NCBI GenBank assembly: GCA_027943245.1
Contig: JANDJZ010000589.1
Span: 1-27,450 of the forward strand
Source: Acanthamoeba sp. SK_2022b
Taxonomy: Eukaryota; Discosea; Longamoebia; Acanthamoebidae
Reading direction: 5' to 3'
DNA: 27,450 nucleotides
Part shown: positions 1 to 9,883 of the stretch, piece by piece
How positions within the stretch are numbered: position 1 is the first letter of the stretch
How the letters are laid out: the number at the start of each line of letters is the position of its first letter
Translations under genes and position numbers: made by a program
Notes under the pieces: model-generated
Told to the model about the DNA's origin: nothing
The model's input: only the letters and a program-made list of their open reading frames with translations
The model's database searches: none

Positions 1-538
1 CGCTGCCCGCAGCGGCAGCGCTCGGGGCCGTGGAAGAAGTCTGGTAGAGCGAGTAGAGCTCGGAGGCCAGCAGCGCCTCAGCGGGGGGCGGCTGCTGCGG
101 CCATCGCTCGCGCCTAAAGTCCTTGACCTGCGGCGTTATCTTGAGCGGCTGCTGTCGCAGCTCGTGTTCGGGTACATTCGGCTGTGTTGTGGTGGTGGAA
201 GAGCAGGCTCTACTGTTGGCGAGCAGCGGGAGCGGGTCCAGCATGCCTGTCGGTTGGCGTTGCAGTTGGGAGAGATGGCGGGCCCTTGAAGCCCCAGCGT
301 GCGGGCCGCCAAGATCCACCCACGCCACGCCGACCGTGGCATGTGCTGGTAGCGGTGGTGAAAAATCGGAGTTGGGAATTGGGTTGGTGTCGGGGGGCGG
401 CAGGGGAGCGGCGGTGCCATCCACATCCAGCCAAGAGCTGAAGGGTCGAGGTCGAGGCTGAGGAGGGGTGTGGTGAGGTGTTTGTGATGAAGTCCCTGCT
501 CCCAGGTGGTGTGGTTGTGGTGGAGGCCACGGCTGCAT
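1..538 (-). CDS. Proline-rich protein of unknown function, 5' part (runs off left edge)
   Basis: A minus-strand frame is open from an ATG at 538-536 to the window edge, 179 codons with no stop. An in-frame TAA lies at 561-559, so the ATG is the first possible start. The N-terminus is rich in Pro, His and Gln (begins MQPWPPPQPHHLG) and continues with WLDVDGTAAPLPPPD-type low-complexity sequence. Nearer the edge it becomes more ordinary, with LKITPQVKDFRRERWPQ and LLASELYSLYQTSS. I recognise no domain. The two other minus frames in this stretch give only compositionally biased peptides with internal stops. The gene is truncated by the window, so its true length and later exons are unknown. A coding origin is inferred from the uninterrupted frame and residue mix; a chance GC-rich open frame is possible. 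Confidence 0.5.
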   Translation of the reverse strand, partial: MQPWPPPQPHHLGAGTSSQTPHHTPPQPRPRPFSSWLDVDGTAAPLPPPDTNPIPNSDFSPPLPAHATVGVAWVDLGGPHAGASRARHLSQLQRQPTGMLDPLPLLANSRACSSTTTTQPNVPEHELRQQPLKITPQVKDFRRERWPQQPPPAEALLASELYSLYQTSSTAPSAAAAGS

Positions 539-1000
539 GCTTTTGTGGGCGCGTCTTTAAATGGGTGACCCTACACACAAGGCGGAGGAGGTGGCGGTGA
601 AGAAGACAGAAGAGTAAACCTGGTGGTGCAAGGAGGCAATAGAAAAGGGAGTGACACGAGACTACTCGAACTGTAGTGGCCCATGGTTGACCCGGAGCAT
701 GGGCAAAGCACAAGGAAGAGTGACCTCCGCAGCGAGGAGCGCACGAGCTGGGCAAGCTAAACTGCGACTGGTCGAGGATCAGCCACTCGCCTCACGGCGC
801 CATCTGCTTCCTATGCAAATCCCAGAAAACGGTCCACTACTGGTTAAGAACGAATTGTGCGGTAGCATAATACGACTTCTCGTGGTCGTACCGTTGTGGG
901 TTTAGCTTGCGTTCTCGCCTGTCACGCACCAACCGGAGCACACGTCAGCTTCGCTCACATTCTCAGGCCTTCACCACTCGCCGAGACAAAAAAAGATGAC
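539..1000. other. Intergenic region between the proline-rich gene and tRNA-Ala
   Basis: No convincing coding frame is seen. The stretch should hold the minus-strand promoter of the proline-rich gene, with a TTTAAA-like element near 557-562. It also holds the Pol III terminator of the tRNA at 988-994. A short plus-strand open frame at 651-905 has no recognisable features. Confidence 0.5.
988..994 (-). terminator. RNA polymerase III terminator of tRNA-Ala
   Basis: Seven A residues on the plus strand give a T7 run on the minus strand, 6 nt after the tRNA discriminator base. A run of four or more T is the standard Pol III stop signal. Confidence 0.85.
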
Positions 1001-1073
1001 TGGAGGTGACGGGTATCGATCCCGCTGCCTCTCCGATGCGAACGGAGCGCTCTACCATGTGAGCTACACCCCC
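1001..1073 (-). tRNA. tRNA-Ala(CGC): tRNA-Ala, anticodon CGC
   Basis: The minus strand folds into a complete 73-nt cloverleaf, intronless and without encoded CCA. The acceptor stem GGGGGTG pairs with CACCTCC and contains a G3:U70 wobble pair, the universal identity element for alanyl-tRNA synthetase. The anticodon stem is CTCCG/CGGAG and the 7-nt loop TTCGCAT puts CGC at positions 34-36, reading the Ala codon GCG. The D-arm contains GTAGCTCACATGGTAGAG (A box). The T-arm contains GGATCGATACC (B box). The discriminator is A73. GCG codons are frequent in the neighbouring GC-rich exons. The T7 terminator 6 nt downstream supports an active Pol III gene. Confidence 0.95.
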
Positions 1074-1496
1074 AGCGATATTTGTAAAAGATTGAAATAA
1101 TTATTAACATGCGATATACCCAAGGTGCTTTTTGAATAAATGTTTTGTATTTTTTATATTTATATTTATTTTTTGTTTGTAGGTTGCGGATTTGGCTGTG
1201 CGCTAGACCTCACAACAGACGGACAGTTGTATCTGCCCGCCCCGGATTCCTCCACCGGCCGGCACGCGCAGCATCCGTGAGGACGGCGCAGCACCGGAGC
1301 AGAGGTGAGGCCATGAAGCGGTCGGTATGTGCCCCTGTCTGAGCCCCCTGCCCGTAGGATACGCGAAGCAGGGCGCAATCCGAGAGCACGCACTCCTCCG
1401 GGCCGGCTGGCCTCCGCTTTATTTGCCCGAGGTGCCGTTCGCCATTGTGGGACTTTAGGTTGTCCCTTTCTTTGTATCTTCGCTGGACCCTCGGTA
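1074..1496. other. Upstream and 5' leader region of the aldo/keto reductase gene
   Basis: An AT-rich block at about 1080-1180 ends in TTTGTTTGTAG, which resembles an intron 3' end, and is followed by GC-rich sequence up to the reductase ATG at 1497. No open frame here looks like a real protein. The stretch probably holds promoter and untranslated leader, possibly with a leader intron. Confidence 0.4.
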
Positions 1497-2836
1497 ATGG
1501 AAGACAGACACGTCGTGAAACTCAACAGCGGCGAGCTCATGCCCCTGGTTGGCTATGGGTTGGTGTCCTCCTTTCGCCTTGACAGCCAAAACTGCGCTCG
1601 CTGACACCCCTCATCATCGCGGGGGCAGGACATGGCGGGTGGGTAAGGGGACCGTGGGGCAGCTGGTGGAGTGGGCCGTCGCAGAGGAGGGCTACCGCCA
1701 CATCGACTGCGCGTCCCTCTACAACAACGAGCCCGACGTGGGGCGCGCCCTGGCCCGCCTCCTTGGTGCACCGCTGCCCAAACACCGCATTTTTCACTAC
1801 GCGTTGGACGACGCTTATCGGTTTTCACGATCGCCAGAGCCTCGCGAGGAGGTCATGTACGGCGCCCGCGTCGCCTCCGAGGAGGGCGCGAAACCAGGAG
1901 CCACGGTGAAGAGGGAGGAGCTGTTCGTCACCTCCAAGCTCTGGAACACGCACCACCGCCGCGACCTCGTCTTCCAGGCGTGCCGCCAGAGCCTCCTCGT
2001 ACAGCTTCGCCCACACAGGTCACCGACCGTAGGCCCGCGCGCGCGCGCGTGTTCTGATGCGCGTGTGCGGTCCAGGACCTGCGACTGGAGTTCGTCGACC
2101 TGTACCTCATGCACTGGCCAGTGGCGATGGTGCCCGACGCCCGGCCGCCACTGCGCAAGGGGCGATACCTGCGCGACGAATACGTCGACACCGACACCAC
2201 GCTCCGCGAAACGTGGCTCGCCATGGAGGTGCATGCGCTGTGCGCAAGACGCGCGGCAGTGCTCGCGCTCACACTGGGCGGTGGGCTGCGGGGGGGGGGG
2301 GAGCAGGAGCTGGTGGCGCGCGGGTGGGCCAGGTCGATCGGGGTGTCCAACTTCACCGTGCGGCAGCTGGAGCACGTCTTGTCGTTCGCGTCGATCCCGC
2401 CCGCCGTCAACCAGATCGAAATGCACCCCTACCTCCTGCAGCCCGACCTCCTTCGCTTCTGCCATCGCCACAACATCGCAGTACGCCCCACCCCCTTTCT
2501 CCCTTTTAAAAACAACCGTTGCCCTAACGTGCGCGAATCATTGGCGGTCGACAGGTGACGGCCTACTCGCCGCTGGGCCAGGGGAAGGAGCTGCTGGCCG
2601 ACGAGCGGGTCGTGGCGCTGGCCGAGCGCAAGGGGCGTACGCCAGCGCAGGTGGCGCTGCGGTGGGCCATCGAGCACGGAGCGGCGGTGATCCCGCGCAC
2701 TGGGCAGCGCGCCCACCTGCGCAGCAACGCCGACGTCTTCTCCTTCTCCCTCACGGCGGCCGAGGTGGCCGAGCTCGACGCCCTCCACTGCGACAGGCGC
2801 TACATATCCGGCTGGGTGCGCGATCAATGGCTGTAA
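1497..2836 (+). CDS. Aldo/keto reductase family oxidoreductase (6 exons)
   Basis: Exons: 1497-1558, 1629-1765, 1838-1998, 2076-2228, 2307-2480, 2555-2836. The joined length is 969 nt, 322 residues, the usual size for this family, and all introns are GT-AG. The protein begins LNSGELMPLVGYGTW, the standard AKR first strand. It carries the full catalytic tetrad: Asp47 and Tyr52 in HIDCASLYNNE, Lys100 in VTSKLWN and His133 in LYLMHWP. It also has the SIGVSNF and NQIEMHPYLLQ motifs. IPRTGQRAHLRSN fits the C-terminal NADP(H)-binding segment. The family reduces aldehydes and ketones with NADPH in the cytosol, over an (alpha/beta)8 barrel; the substrate cannot be told. The second exon junction (at 1765/1838) is the least certain. 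The stop codon sits at the edge of an AAAT repeat shared with the convergent neighbour. Confidence 0.93.
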
Positions 2837-2894
2837 AATAAATAAATAAATATTTTTATTTTTATTATTTTTATTATTTTTATTATTTATTTAT
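2837..2894. terminator. Shared convergent 3' end: AT-rich tract with poly(A) signals on both strands
   Basis: The 58 bp between two converging stop codons consist almost entirely of AAAT/ATTT-type repeats. AATAAA occurs on the plus strand at 2837-2842 and, as TTTATT, on the minus strand at 2886-2891. It probably serves as poly(A) signal for both genes. Confidence 0.6.
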
Positions 2895-3213
2895 TTATTT
2901 ATTTACAGGTGTAGGGACAGAGGGTGGCGAAGATGGTGGGGAGGAGAGAGCTGAGATGTCGGTGGTGAGTAGGATGGTGGTGGCGGGAGATGGCGGGCCG
3001 TAGTTGGGGTGGAGGCGAGCGGCCTTGCCGCGGCCGTCGCATCGTCGTTCGTGGATCTCGCGGGCAAAGAGGTTCGGCGTCTGCCACTTGTGGAGGATCT
3101 GCACGAGCTTGACGAACTCAAAGTTCTCCAGCCGGTCGATGGAACGCATCAGCTTCAGCCACTTGTACCGCTGCCACTTCTTGGCCAGCCCTGCACACAC
3201 ACACACACACACA

Positions 3214-3263
<50 letters not shown>

Positions 3264-4154
3264 ACGCACACGTGAGGAGATCGAGCAGCGCAGGAACGCC
3301 ACTCTGCGTGCGCGTCGATGCGAGACCTCGATTGAGGGGGAGGCAGGCGCACCTTTGCCGTGGGCCTGCTGGGCGAGGTAGTCCGACATGATACGGGACA
3401 CGGCGTCGGGGTGGTCGCGCGTGAAGTTGGGGCACACGGGCATCGGCTCGAACAGCGACCACAGCTTCGCGCGCATGCTCTTGGGCTGCTCCACCGCACG
3501 ATCGGCGACCACACGCACGCACGTCCACCACCACCCGCGGGACGACCATCAGTGGGTGAAGATTGGAGAAAGCGGCGGCGGCGGCGGCGTACGGAGAGGG
3601 AGCCATCCTCGCGGGCCTTGCGTATCTGCTTGAGGCGGTAGCGGAGGGCGGGCGACAGCACGCGCAGGGCTGCGAACTTGGCGCGTTCGCCCGGGCCCTT
3701 GGCCTCGGCCACCTGACGTTGCGATTGGAATGGGCGGACGCGCCACGGAGGAGAGGGGAGGGGGGGGGATACCTCTACGGCGATGGTGGCGGCGATGGTT
3801 TCGTCGTGGGTCCACGTGGTGTAGTCGAAGGGCCCTCGGTTGAGGAACAACGAGTTGGCGCCCAGCAGTCGTCCCACGCTTGACTCGAGCCCGAAGCGTG
3901 TCACACGCCCCAACACTTTACCCATCATCTGCACACACACAAGAATTAATCGTATTATTTGTATTAATGTGTGGTAAATATATTTAAAAAAAATTGTATT
4001 AATGTAAGGTAAATAAAAATGGTTGGGGAAGTACGGGAGAGGAGAAAAAGGCTTTGCCAAGTGGCCCGAGCAGGGACTTGGAGGCAAACTTGCTGGCGTA
4101 GGTGCACCCCACCTTTAGTGATATTTTGGCCACCACCCACAGCGGCAGAGCCAT
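2895..4154 (-). CDS. Unrecognised basic protein with possible organellar targeting N-terminus (5 exons)
   Basis: Proposed exons, 5' to 3' on the minus strand: 4154-4035, 3928-3773, 3712-3593, 3485-3353, 3190-2895; 825 nt, 274 residues. Exons 2-5 are well supported: GT-AG boundaries, matching phases and non-repetitive sequence such as LNRGPFDYTTWTHDETI, RVLSPALRYRLKQIRKARE, WSLFEPMPVCPNFTRD and GLAKKWQRYKWLKLMRSIDR. Exon 1 (MALPLWVVAKISLK) is less certain; translation might instead start at the Met-Met at 3928. The N-terminal ~75 residues are basic, hydroxylated and poor in acids, which would suit a mitochondrial presequence, but this is inference. The last ~35 residues are Pro/Ser/Thr-rich. 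I do not recognise the family. The last intron carries a long (TG)n tract in the sense direction. Confidence 0.7.
3194..3260. repeat. (CA)n/(TG)n microsatellite in the last intron of the unrecognised basic gene
   Basis: About 67 bp of CA dinucleotides (TG in the sense of the gene), with a short CGCG interruption near 3215. It directly abuts the 3' splice site CAG at 3193-3191 on the minus strand. Confidence 0.95.
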
Positions 4155-4987
4155 CTTCTTCTGTGCATAAAACGATTCGGTTCTGTTCTGTCGCAGTAGG
4201 AAATACTTTTTACTTGTTCCAACAGCCAGCCCGAACACCAACTTCGAAGAAACGTGAGGGAAAACACTCTCACGATACATCAGCGCAACACCGCCGGAGG
4301 TGGCCCACAAGGTTCTCAGACAAGACGGTCCACCTCAGCCAGGTTGGCGGCGATCCGTCGTAATCGGGTAGCCGTACATGTGCAGCGCCACCTTGAGGGC
4401 AGAACAGCCAAGAGCCTTTTTCGTTGTCCTTTTCTGTGGCATCTTGCTTCACCATTGGTCGCGAGGTTTATGCGTGCACGCTGTTTGGCTGGCACGACGA
4501 AAAACTAGTGTGCATTCGATTTGCCCCCACAGGAGCATAACAACAAAAGATTCGCCACCCCGGCAGCAGACAGTGGCCACGTCTCTTCCGCCCACTGGCT
4601 GCTGACCGCTCGCTCCCTCCAGCTGCGGAGCCGCCAAGCCTTATCAGCACGTAATAGCAGCCCCGGAGGTCTGCAGCGTTAGTGCCGTCTGCAGAGGCCC
4701 CGCAACGAGACACGAAACCAGGTGAGTTGTTATTTGTAGGTAAGATTATGATTGATTCGTTTGCGTGAATACTACGTGTGCCCTCCCCCTCCTCCAACCT
4801 CCTCCTTTCTCTCTCTCTCTCTCTCTCTGCAAGGATAATGGAGAACGTGTGAGTACTTCTTCTGGTCGCGAAGAACTTATCTGTTTCTTCTTCAAAAAAC
4901 GATCATGTAGGGGAAGCAGCTGCTCTCTGGGAGATCGAAAAAGCGAAGTTCACGGCAACAAACGACGCAAAAGAACGAAAGGCCAAG
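4155..4987. other. Divergent upstream region between the basic protein gene and the F-box/ankyrin gene
   Basis: About 830 bp lie between the two divergent starts. GTGAGTT after 4721 and GTGTGAGT after 4847 look like donors. GCAAG ending at 4834 (after a CT-rich tract) and TGTAG ending at 4910 look like acceptors. Leader introns of the F-box gene are therefore likely. The frame upstream of its ATG at 4988 stays open to 4911 and reads EAAALWEIEKAKFTATN, which looks coding, but I find no in-frame ATG. No other gene is convincing. Confidence 0.45.
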
Positions 4988-7517
4988 ATGGACGCCCCTA
5001 CGAGAAGAGAGGTGGTGGTCGGCGAGTGGATGCTGTCCATCACTCCGAGCGCTGATGGGACGGGCCTACAGGTCGAAGCGCTCCGCCGCAACACCATGGA
5101 TCACGCGGCCATCCAGGGCAAGGATGCCGCGGCATCCGCGTCGGAAGCCCAAGTCGCCGTCTGCGTGGCCGATGTGGAGGGCCTTCGGGACTCGGCAACC
5201 ATGGTATTGCCAGCCAATAAGGTACCAGCCTCGGCACCAATGGCCCAATGGCCATCCTTAAATTGCCCTATTTTTATTTGGCGACTTGGATGCACACGGA
5301 AACCTTTTGTTGTTTATCTGTTGAAAGGAAGGCGAGCCACACAAGGCCTTAAGTTGATACTTTATCACTTTGCCTTGGCATTAGTTGTAGATTTTAAAAT
5401 TGTTGTGGAGGTCGCGCATGGCCACCACATTAAATGAACTACAACAACAACTGTGGTCTGACAGTCGACGGATTGGTTGACGCGCGGCAACAGGTTTGGT
5501 TCGGCGTGGGCGGGCGAGGTAGCAAGCGGCCCGCAATGTCTTCTGCAACCGTAGGAGATGACATGGACGACTCCACCGGCGGAGGAGAGCAGGACGACCT
5601 CCTGGTCCTCCTGCCGACCGCCAAGAAGAGGAGAAAGAGAAGCGACAGCACCGCCGAGGCAGCCGAGCGCCGCCCGGCGAGCGACGACGAGTATGATGAA
5701 GCCAAGCGTGAGCACGAAGATGGCCTCGACAGCGACGAGCACGACGGCCTCGATAGCGAGGGCGGTCATTGCCCGCAACAGCCGTCCTGCCCGCTGCAGA
5801 TGCCCGTCATCGGCTTGTCGCCACAGCGCGCCATGGGTGGAATTGTTGGAGTAGGAGAGGAGAGAGTAGGAACAGAGACGGAAGGAGAAACGAGTACACG
5901 GCGCGGCGCGATAGATGAGCACGACGATGGTCAGCTCGGCTTCACGGGCTTGCCCACCGAGATACAGCTGCGCGTCTTCTCCAAGCTGACGCCAAACGAA
6001 ATCACCACCGTAGGTTTGGTGTGCCGCCATTGGCGCGCCCTCTCGCAAGGTACACCTCCCCGCTTTACACCGACCAATGAGAAAAATGTTGCCAAGTGCG
6101 CTTTCCGTTATGACTGTTTCCCATTCTTACCCCCCCCCCCTCACCCCTCCTCGTGTGGCTCCAGACACTGGTCTGTGGAGGGACCACGTGAATTCGCTCT
6201 ACGGCAGCCTGGAGGGTCCCGGAGCCTACTACCGCGACATCTACATACAAACTGCGTTGGGCATGAAAAAGATACAACAGATCTACGCCGCTTCGCTGAA
6301 GAAGGCGCAGTTCTGTCTTTCTGTGCGCCGTCTCGCCTTTGCATGTCGATGCGGTGCAGTGCGCTGGGTCGAGGTGCCTCCCTACACCGCCTTTCCTCCT
6401 CCTCTGTGCGCGCGTGCTGAGCTCCGATTGGATATCGTCGTTAACATTACCTTTTATAACCAGAGCTTGATCAAGGACCTCACGACTAAGAAGATCAAGC
6501 AACTCCTCAGCGTGGGCCTCCCGCTCGAGAACCTGACCCCCTTCATGATCGCTGTCAAGCACCGCCACAAAGGTGTGCCATCAAAGCTTTTTCTTTTTCT
6601 CCGCGCTTTTGTTTGGTTGCATATTTTATTTTTATTTTTATTTTTATTTTATTTTATTTTTAACCCCTTTTTTTGCGTATTAGGAGTCGTCAACCTGTTG
6701 TTGCCGTACTTGGCCACGGATGACGACGAAGATGACGCCGCGCAGCTTCGCGAGGCGTCGGCGATGGAAGGAGACGGCTCGGACTTCACCATCTACGACC
6801 GCTGGAACAACCTGCTCGAGGCCCTCACCATCGCCATCTCCATTCGCGACACTGACACCGCCGTTCGCCTGATTCGCGCGGGCGCCGACGTGGCGGCCAC
6901 CAACTGCTTCCAGCAGGCCATCTACAAGGGCGACGCGGAGATGGTCCGGTTCCTGCTGGCCAACGGCGCCGACAAGGAGGCCCAGCTCTTCCTCAAAGAC
7001 TACGCTCACGTCACGCCGCTCATCTTCGCAATCGAGATGGAAAACCGCGAGATCGTCCAGGTATGCGCATGCGCACACGCGCGCGCGCTCTCGCACAACA
7101 TCACACAGCTGACATCGGCGTGTGGATCATCATCAGATGCTGCTGGATGCGGGGGCCGATCCAAACGCGCGCGTCGAGCACATGCCCTACGGCTCGCCCA
7201 CGCGAGTGAACGTGACGGCGCTCACCGTGGCAGTGGGCCGCTGTAACCTCGAGATGGCCGGCCTTCTGCTGGCGCAGCAGGGGCGTCTCGAGCGAGCCAA
7301 TTGGAAGGAGGCCCTCGAGCTGGCGAAGGAGCAGCTGCTGGACGCCGCGAGCGAGGAGCGCGTCCACCTGATCATGTTCCTGCGTGCCGAAATTGAGCGG
7401 CGCCACGCCAAGTGGGTGGCGATGGTGCAGTTGCTCCGCGATCACGCTCACTCAGCCATCTTCCTCGACGATGCGCAGGACCAAGACGACGACAAGCCGG
7501 GCTGCTTCCTCATGTAG
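4988..7517 (+). CDS. F-box and ankyrin-repeat protein with C-terminal CaaX box (6 exons)
   Basis: Exons: 4988-5221, 5494-6049, 6165-6322, 6464-6572, 6684-7060, 7137-7517; 1815 nt, 604 residues, all GT-AG and phase-consistent. A basic cluster KKRRKR (122-127) may be a nuclear localisation signal and is followed by an acidic stretch. The F-box is at about 226-263 (LGFTGLPTEIQLRVFSKL, then VCRHWRAL); such boxes bind Skp1 in SCF ubiquitin ligases. The C-terminal half carries ankyrin-like units, for example AVRLIRAGADV, MVRFLLANGADKEA and MLLDAGADPNARV, which would bind the target. The protein ends CFLM, a CaaX prenylation motif; Met at X favours farnesylation. The substrate is unknown. The start is uncertain, since the frame continues open upstream to 4911. 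Confidence 0.85.
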
Positions 7518-7605
7518 TCGATTATTCTATTATTTATTTTATTTACCCAAAAATACCTTGCAAAAAAAAAAACAATTCTTTTTGTTTAGCACAGAAGAGC
7601 AGAGG

Positions 7606-8230
7606 ATGAAGGGTCTCGTGGGTTGTTGGCGGTGGTTGGCGTTCGTGGCGGGCCTGTGGCTGGCCATGGGCTGTGTGGGCATCGTAGCCGGGGCTGGCGG
7701 CGCTGTGTGCCACTGCAACTGCTGCGCTCAGCTCTCGGGTGATTGCACTGATCCTGCCGCAACGGCCTTTGGTAGTTTTCTCCCTAAATCTTGCCTTTCA
7801 ATCTTGGCTCAATCATCTGTCGAGAAGGTCTAATGACTGAATTGATTCAAAAATCACTAGCTGTGGCCGACTGCTCGCATTGCACGAAAGAGGCGTGTTG
7901 GGACCACTTCCGCAAGTGCAAGGACGCGGTCGTCATTGAGTCGTCGTGTCTCGGTACTGCTCCCTCCCCCACACACACATACGGTGGGCCAGAGCATGTT
8001 TGGCCAACGGTTTCGGTCGTGCGTGCGCACAGCGGTGAAGCCAGCGTTGACGCTCGTGGTGGTGCTGTCTCTGCTGTGCGGTATCGCCATCCTGCTGGTC
8101 CTCTCCGTCCTTCGATACCACATGCAACTCATCCGACGCCTCTTCCGCGTATGCTGCCCCCTTTCCTTGGCGGCCGCTGAGGTGTGCCCCCGCCACTAAC
8201 ACGGCCTTATGTTGTGCGCAGTTGGAGTAG
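7606..8230 (+). CDS. Small cysteine-rich single-pass membrane protein (4 exons)
   Basis: Exons: 7606-7771, 7861-7953, 8033-8148, 8222-8230; 384 nt, 127 residues. Residues 1 to about 33 form a signal peptide (hydrophobic core AFVAGLWLAMG, small residues before the likely cleavage site). The predicted lumenal or extracellular part, about 35-85, has ten cysteines, at 35, 37, 39, 40, 47, 60, 63, 68, 75 and 85. An even number suits five disulfides. A transmembrane helix follows at about 92-113 (LVVVLSLLCGIAILLVL), then a short basic tail, RYHMQLIRRLFRLE. A type I membrane topology is inferred. If the last intron is retained, the protein ends at a TAA at 8197-8199 with a different tail. No family is recognised. 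Its ATG lies only 88 bp after the F-box gene stop. Confidence 0.7.
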
Positions 8231-8610
8231 CAGCGTCTCCTGTACAGTTGCCACACCATTCTGAGCCTGTTCACTGCACCACCGTGTCGGTCACAACCTT
8301 GGTGAGGACCATGCAAGATGCTTGGCTCCCCAGTGCAGGCTAGCATAGGCAGCTGGCTGGACCAAGCTGACCCCACACCGTCACCCCAAGCTGTTGTTTA
8401 TGCGGAAAGGTTCTGTAGGCGCATCTCTTTCTCTTTGTTTTTTCTTTGGTTCAGGGAACAGCGACAAAGGCCTCTCTTTCTTCTCGATTGCAACCTCACA
8501 CCCCCACGGACTGCTGCCGTTGACATCTTTGTGGCCTTTAGTGTACCAACGCAACCATCTACAAGCTCTCTCTACCGATTGATCAGAAAAAAAAAACGTA
8601 GTGCATAGTC
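8231..8610. other. Intergenic region before the R3H-like gene
   Basis: It probably holds the 3' untranslated region of the small membrane protein gene and the promoter and leader of the next gene. An A10 run lies about 15 bp before the ATG at 8611. No coding frame is convincing. Confidence 0.4.
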
Positions 8611-9807
8611 ATGGCCGCACCTCGCGCTTTCACTGTAGCAGCGTTCACCTCGGCCGACGGCCCACGAGGTGCGCATCTCTCGAGCTTGTTTGAGAGTTCG
8701 CCGGCCCAGTGCCGTACTCGAACGAGGCCTTTCAGGCTGCGCTCACATCTGCGCCTCAGAGGCACGCGCGCACCAGAGGGACTCTCTTGCATCGCGCCAA
8801 CGCACCGGTCTGCCTGGCTCTCGACGTCACCGACGCTACCTCAACCGTACCGAGCCCTCCTTCAAACCATTCCATCTCGCTTTTCGCGGTGGCTCCCCCT
8901 TTACCCCCCCCCCCAAACCCACCAGTTGCCTTCCTTACGGCCAATTCCGGCGACGACGACGGAGTGCTTGACCTTGAGGTCGAGCAGCGCATCTCCCCCC
9001 TTCACCAGCTCCTCTCGGTTGACAGCCGGTCCGCGTGGGAGGTTTGCCCCCCCCCACCACCACCACTGCCCACCCTTCGTTCTTTTCTGATGATGGCGCC
9101 TCCACGGTTTCCTCTTTCTCTCTCTCTCTCTCTCCCCCCCCGTGCACGCGTGTGCCATGGAGCGCAGCCCTTTCGCTCCACCACGGAGGAGAAAGAACGC
9201 CGGCTCCTCTTGCGACTTGCTCCCGAGCCAAGACCCATCCGCCAGCACGCGCACCACGGTAGTGGCCCTGGCCCCTCTCTTTGGCGTGTTCCCCGTGGTC
9301 TGGTCTCTGTGGAGACTCACACACGGCGCACGGCGCGGCCAGACCAAGACATGAGCGAGGCGTGGTCGGCCTTTACCCAACTGAACTCGTCCACGCGGCA
9401 GCTGTTGAGGGAGGCCCTCTGCAACTACAACTACGAGCTCATCTGCCAACTGGAAGCGACCTTTTGCCAACGCTTCATGCCCGCCCAGGTTCTGGTTGCG
9501 CTCTTCCTCTTGGGTTTGATTGGGGGGGGGGAGCGCGCTTGCTTACAGCGGGGAGGGCTGGCGTATAGGCAAGCAACCCCAACCCGGCCAGGTCGAGCAG
9601 CGTGGACGCTGCTGCTGCTGCTGCTGGCAACCTGTGCAGCTTCCTGCCCACGTCGTGCTTGCCAGTCCCCGTCCAACCAAAGCTTGGCGACGAACACCTG
9701 GTCATCCTTCTGCACAACTCACGAGGTAAGGTCTTCCTCCTCGCTGGCGGCGCAGTCATGTCATGCTTATCCCTTTGCTTTGTTCTCTCTTGCGTGTTGT
9801 GTGTGTG

Positions 9808-9883
<76 letters not shown>

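Noticed and set aside
3194..3260. Tandem repeat resembling a CRISPR array
   Set aside because: It is a dinucleotide microsatellite with no spacers, in a eukaryotic intron. The other microsatellites in the window were dismissed as arrays for the same reason.
4270..4455. Possible extra upstream exon of the basic protein gene on the minus strand (short peptide MYGYPITTD)
   Set aside because: Each frame stops within a few codons, and no splice sites join it in phase to the confirmed exons.
5365..6048. Antisense open frame of 227 codons opposite the F-box exon
   Set aside because: The plus strand carries the F-box motif in a phase-consistent exon. The antisense translation shows no domain.
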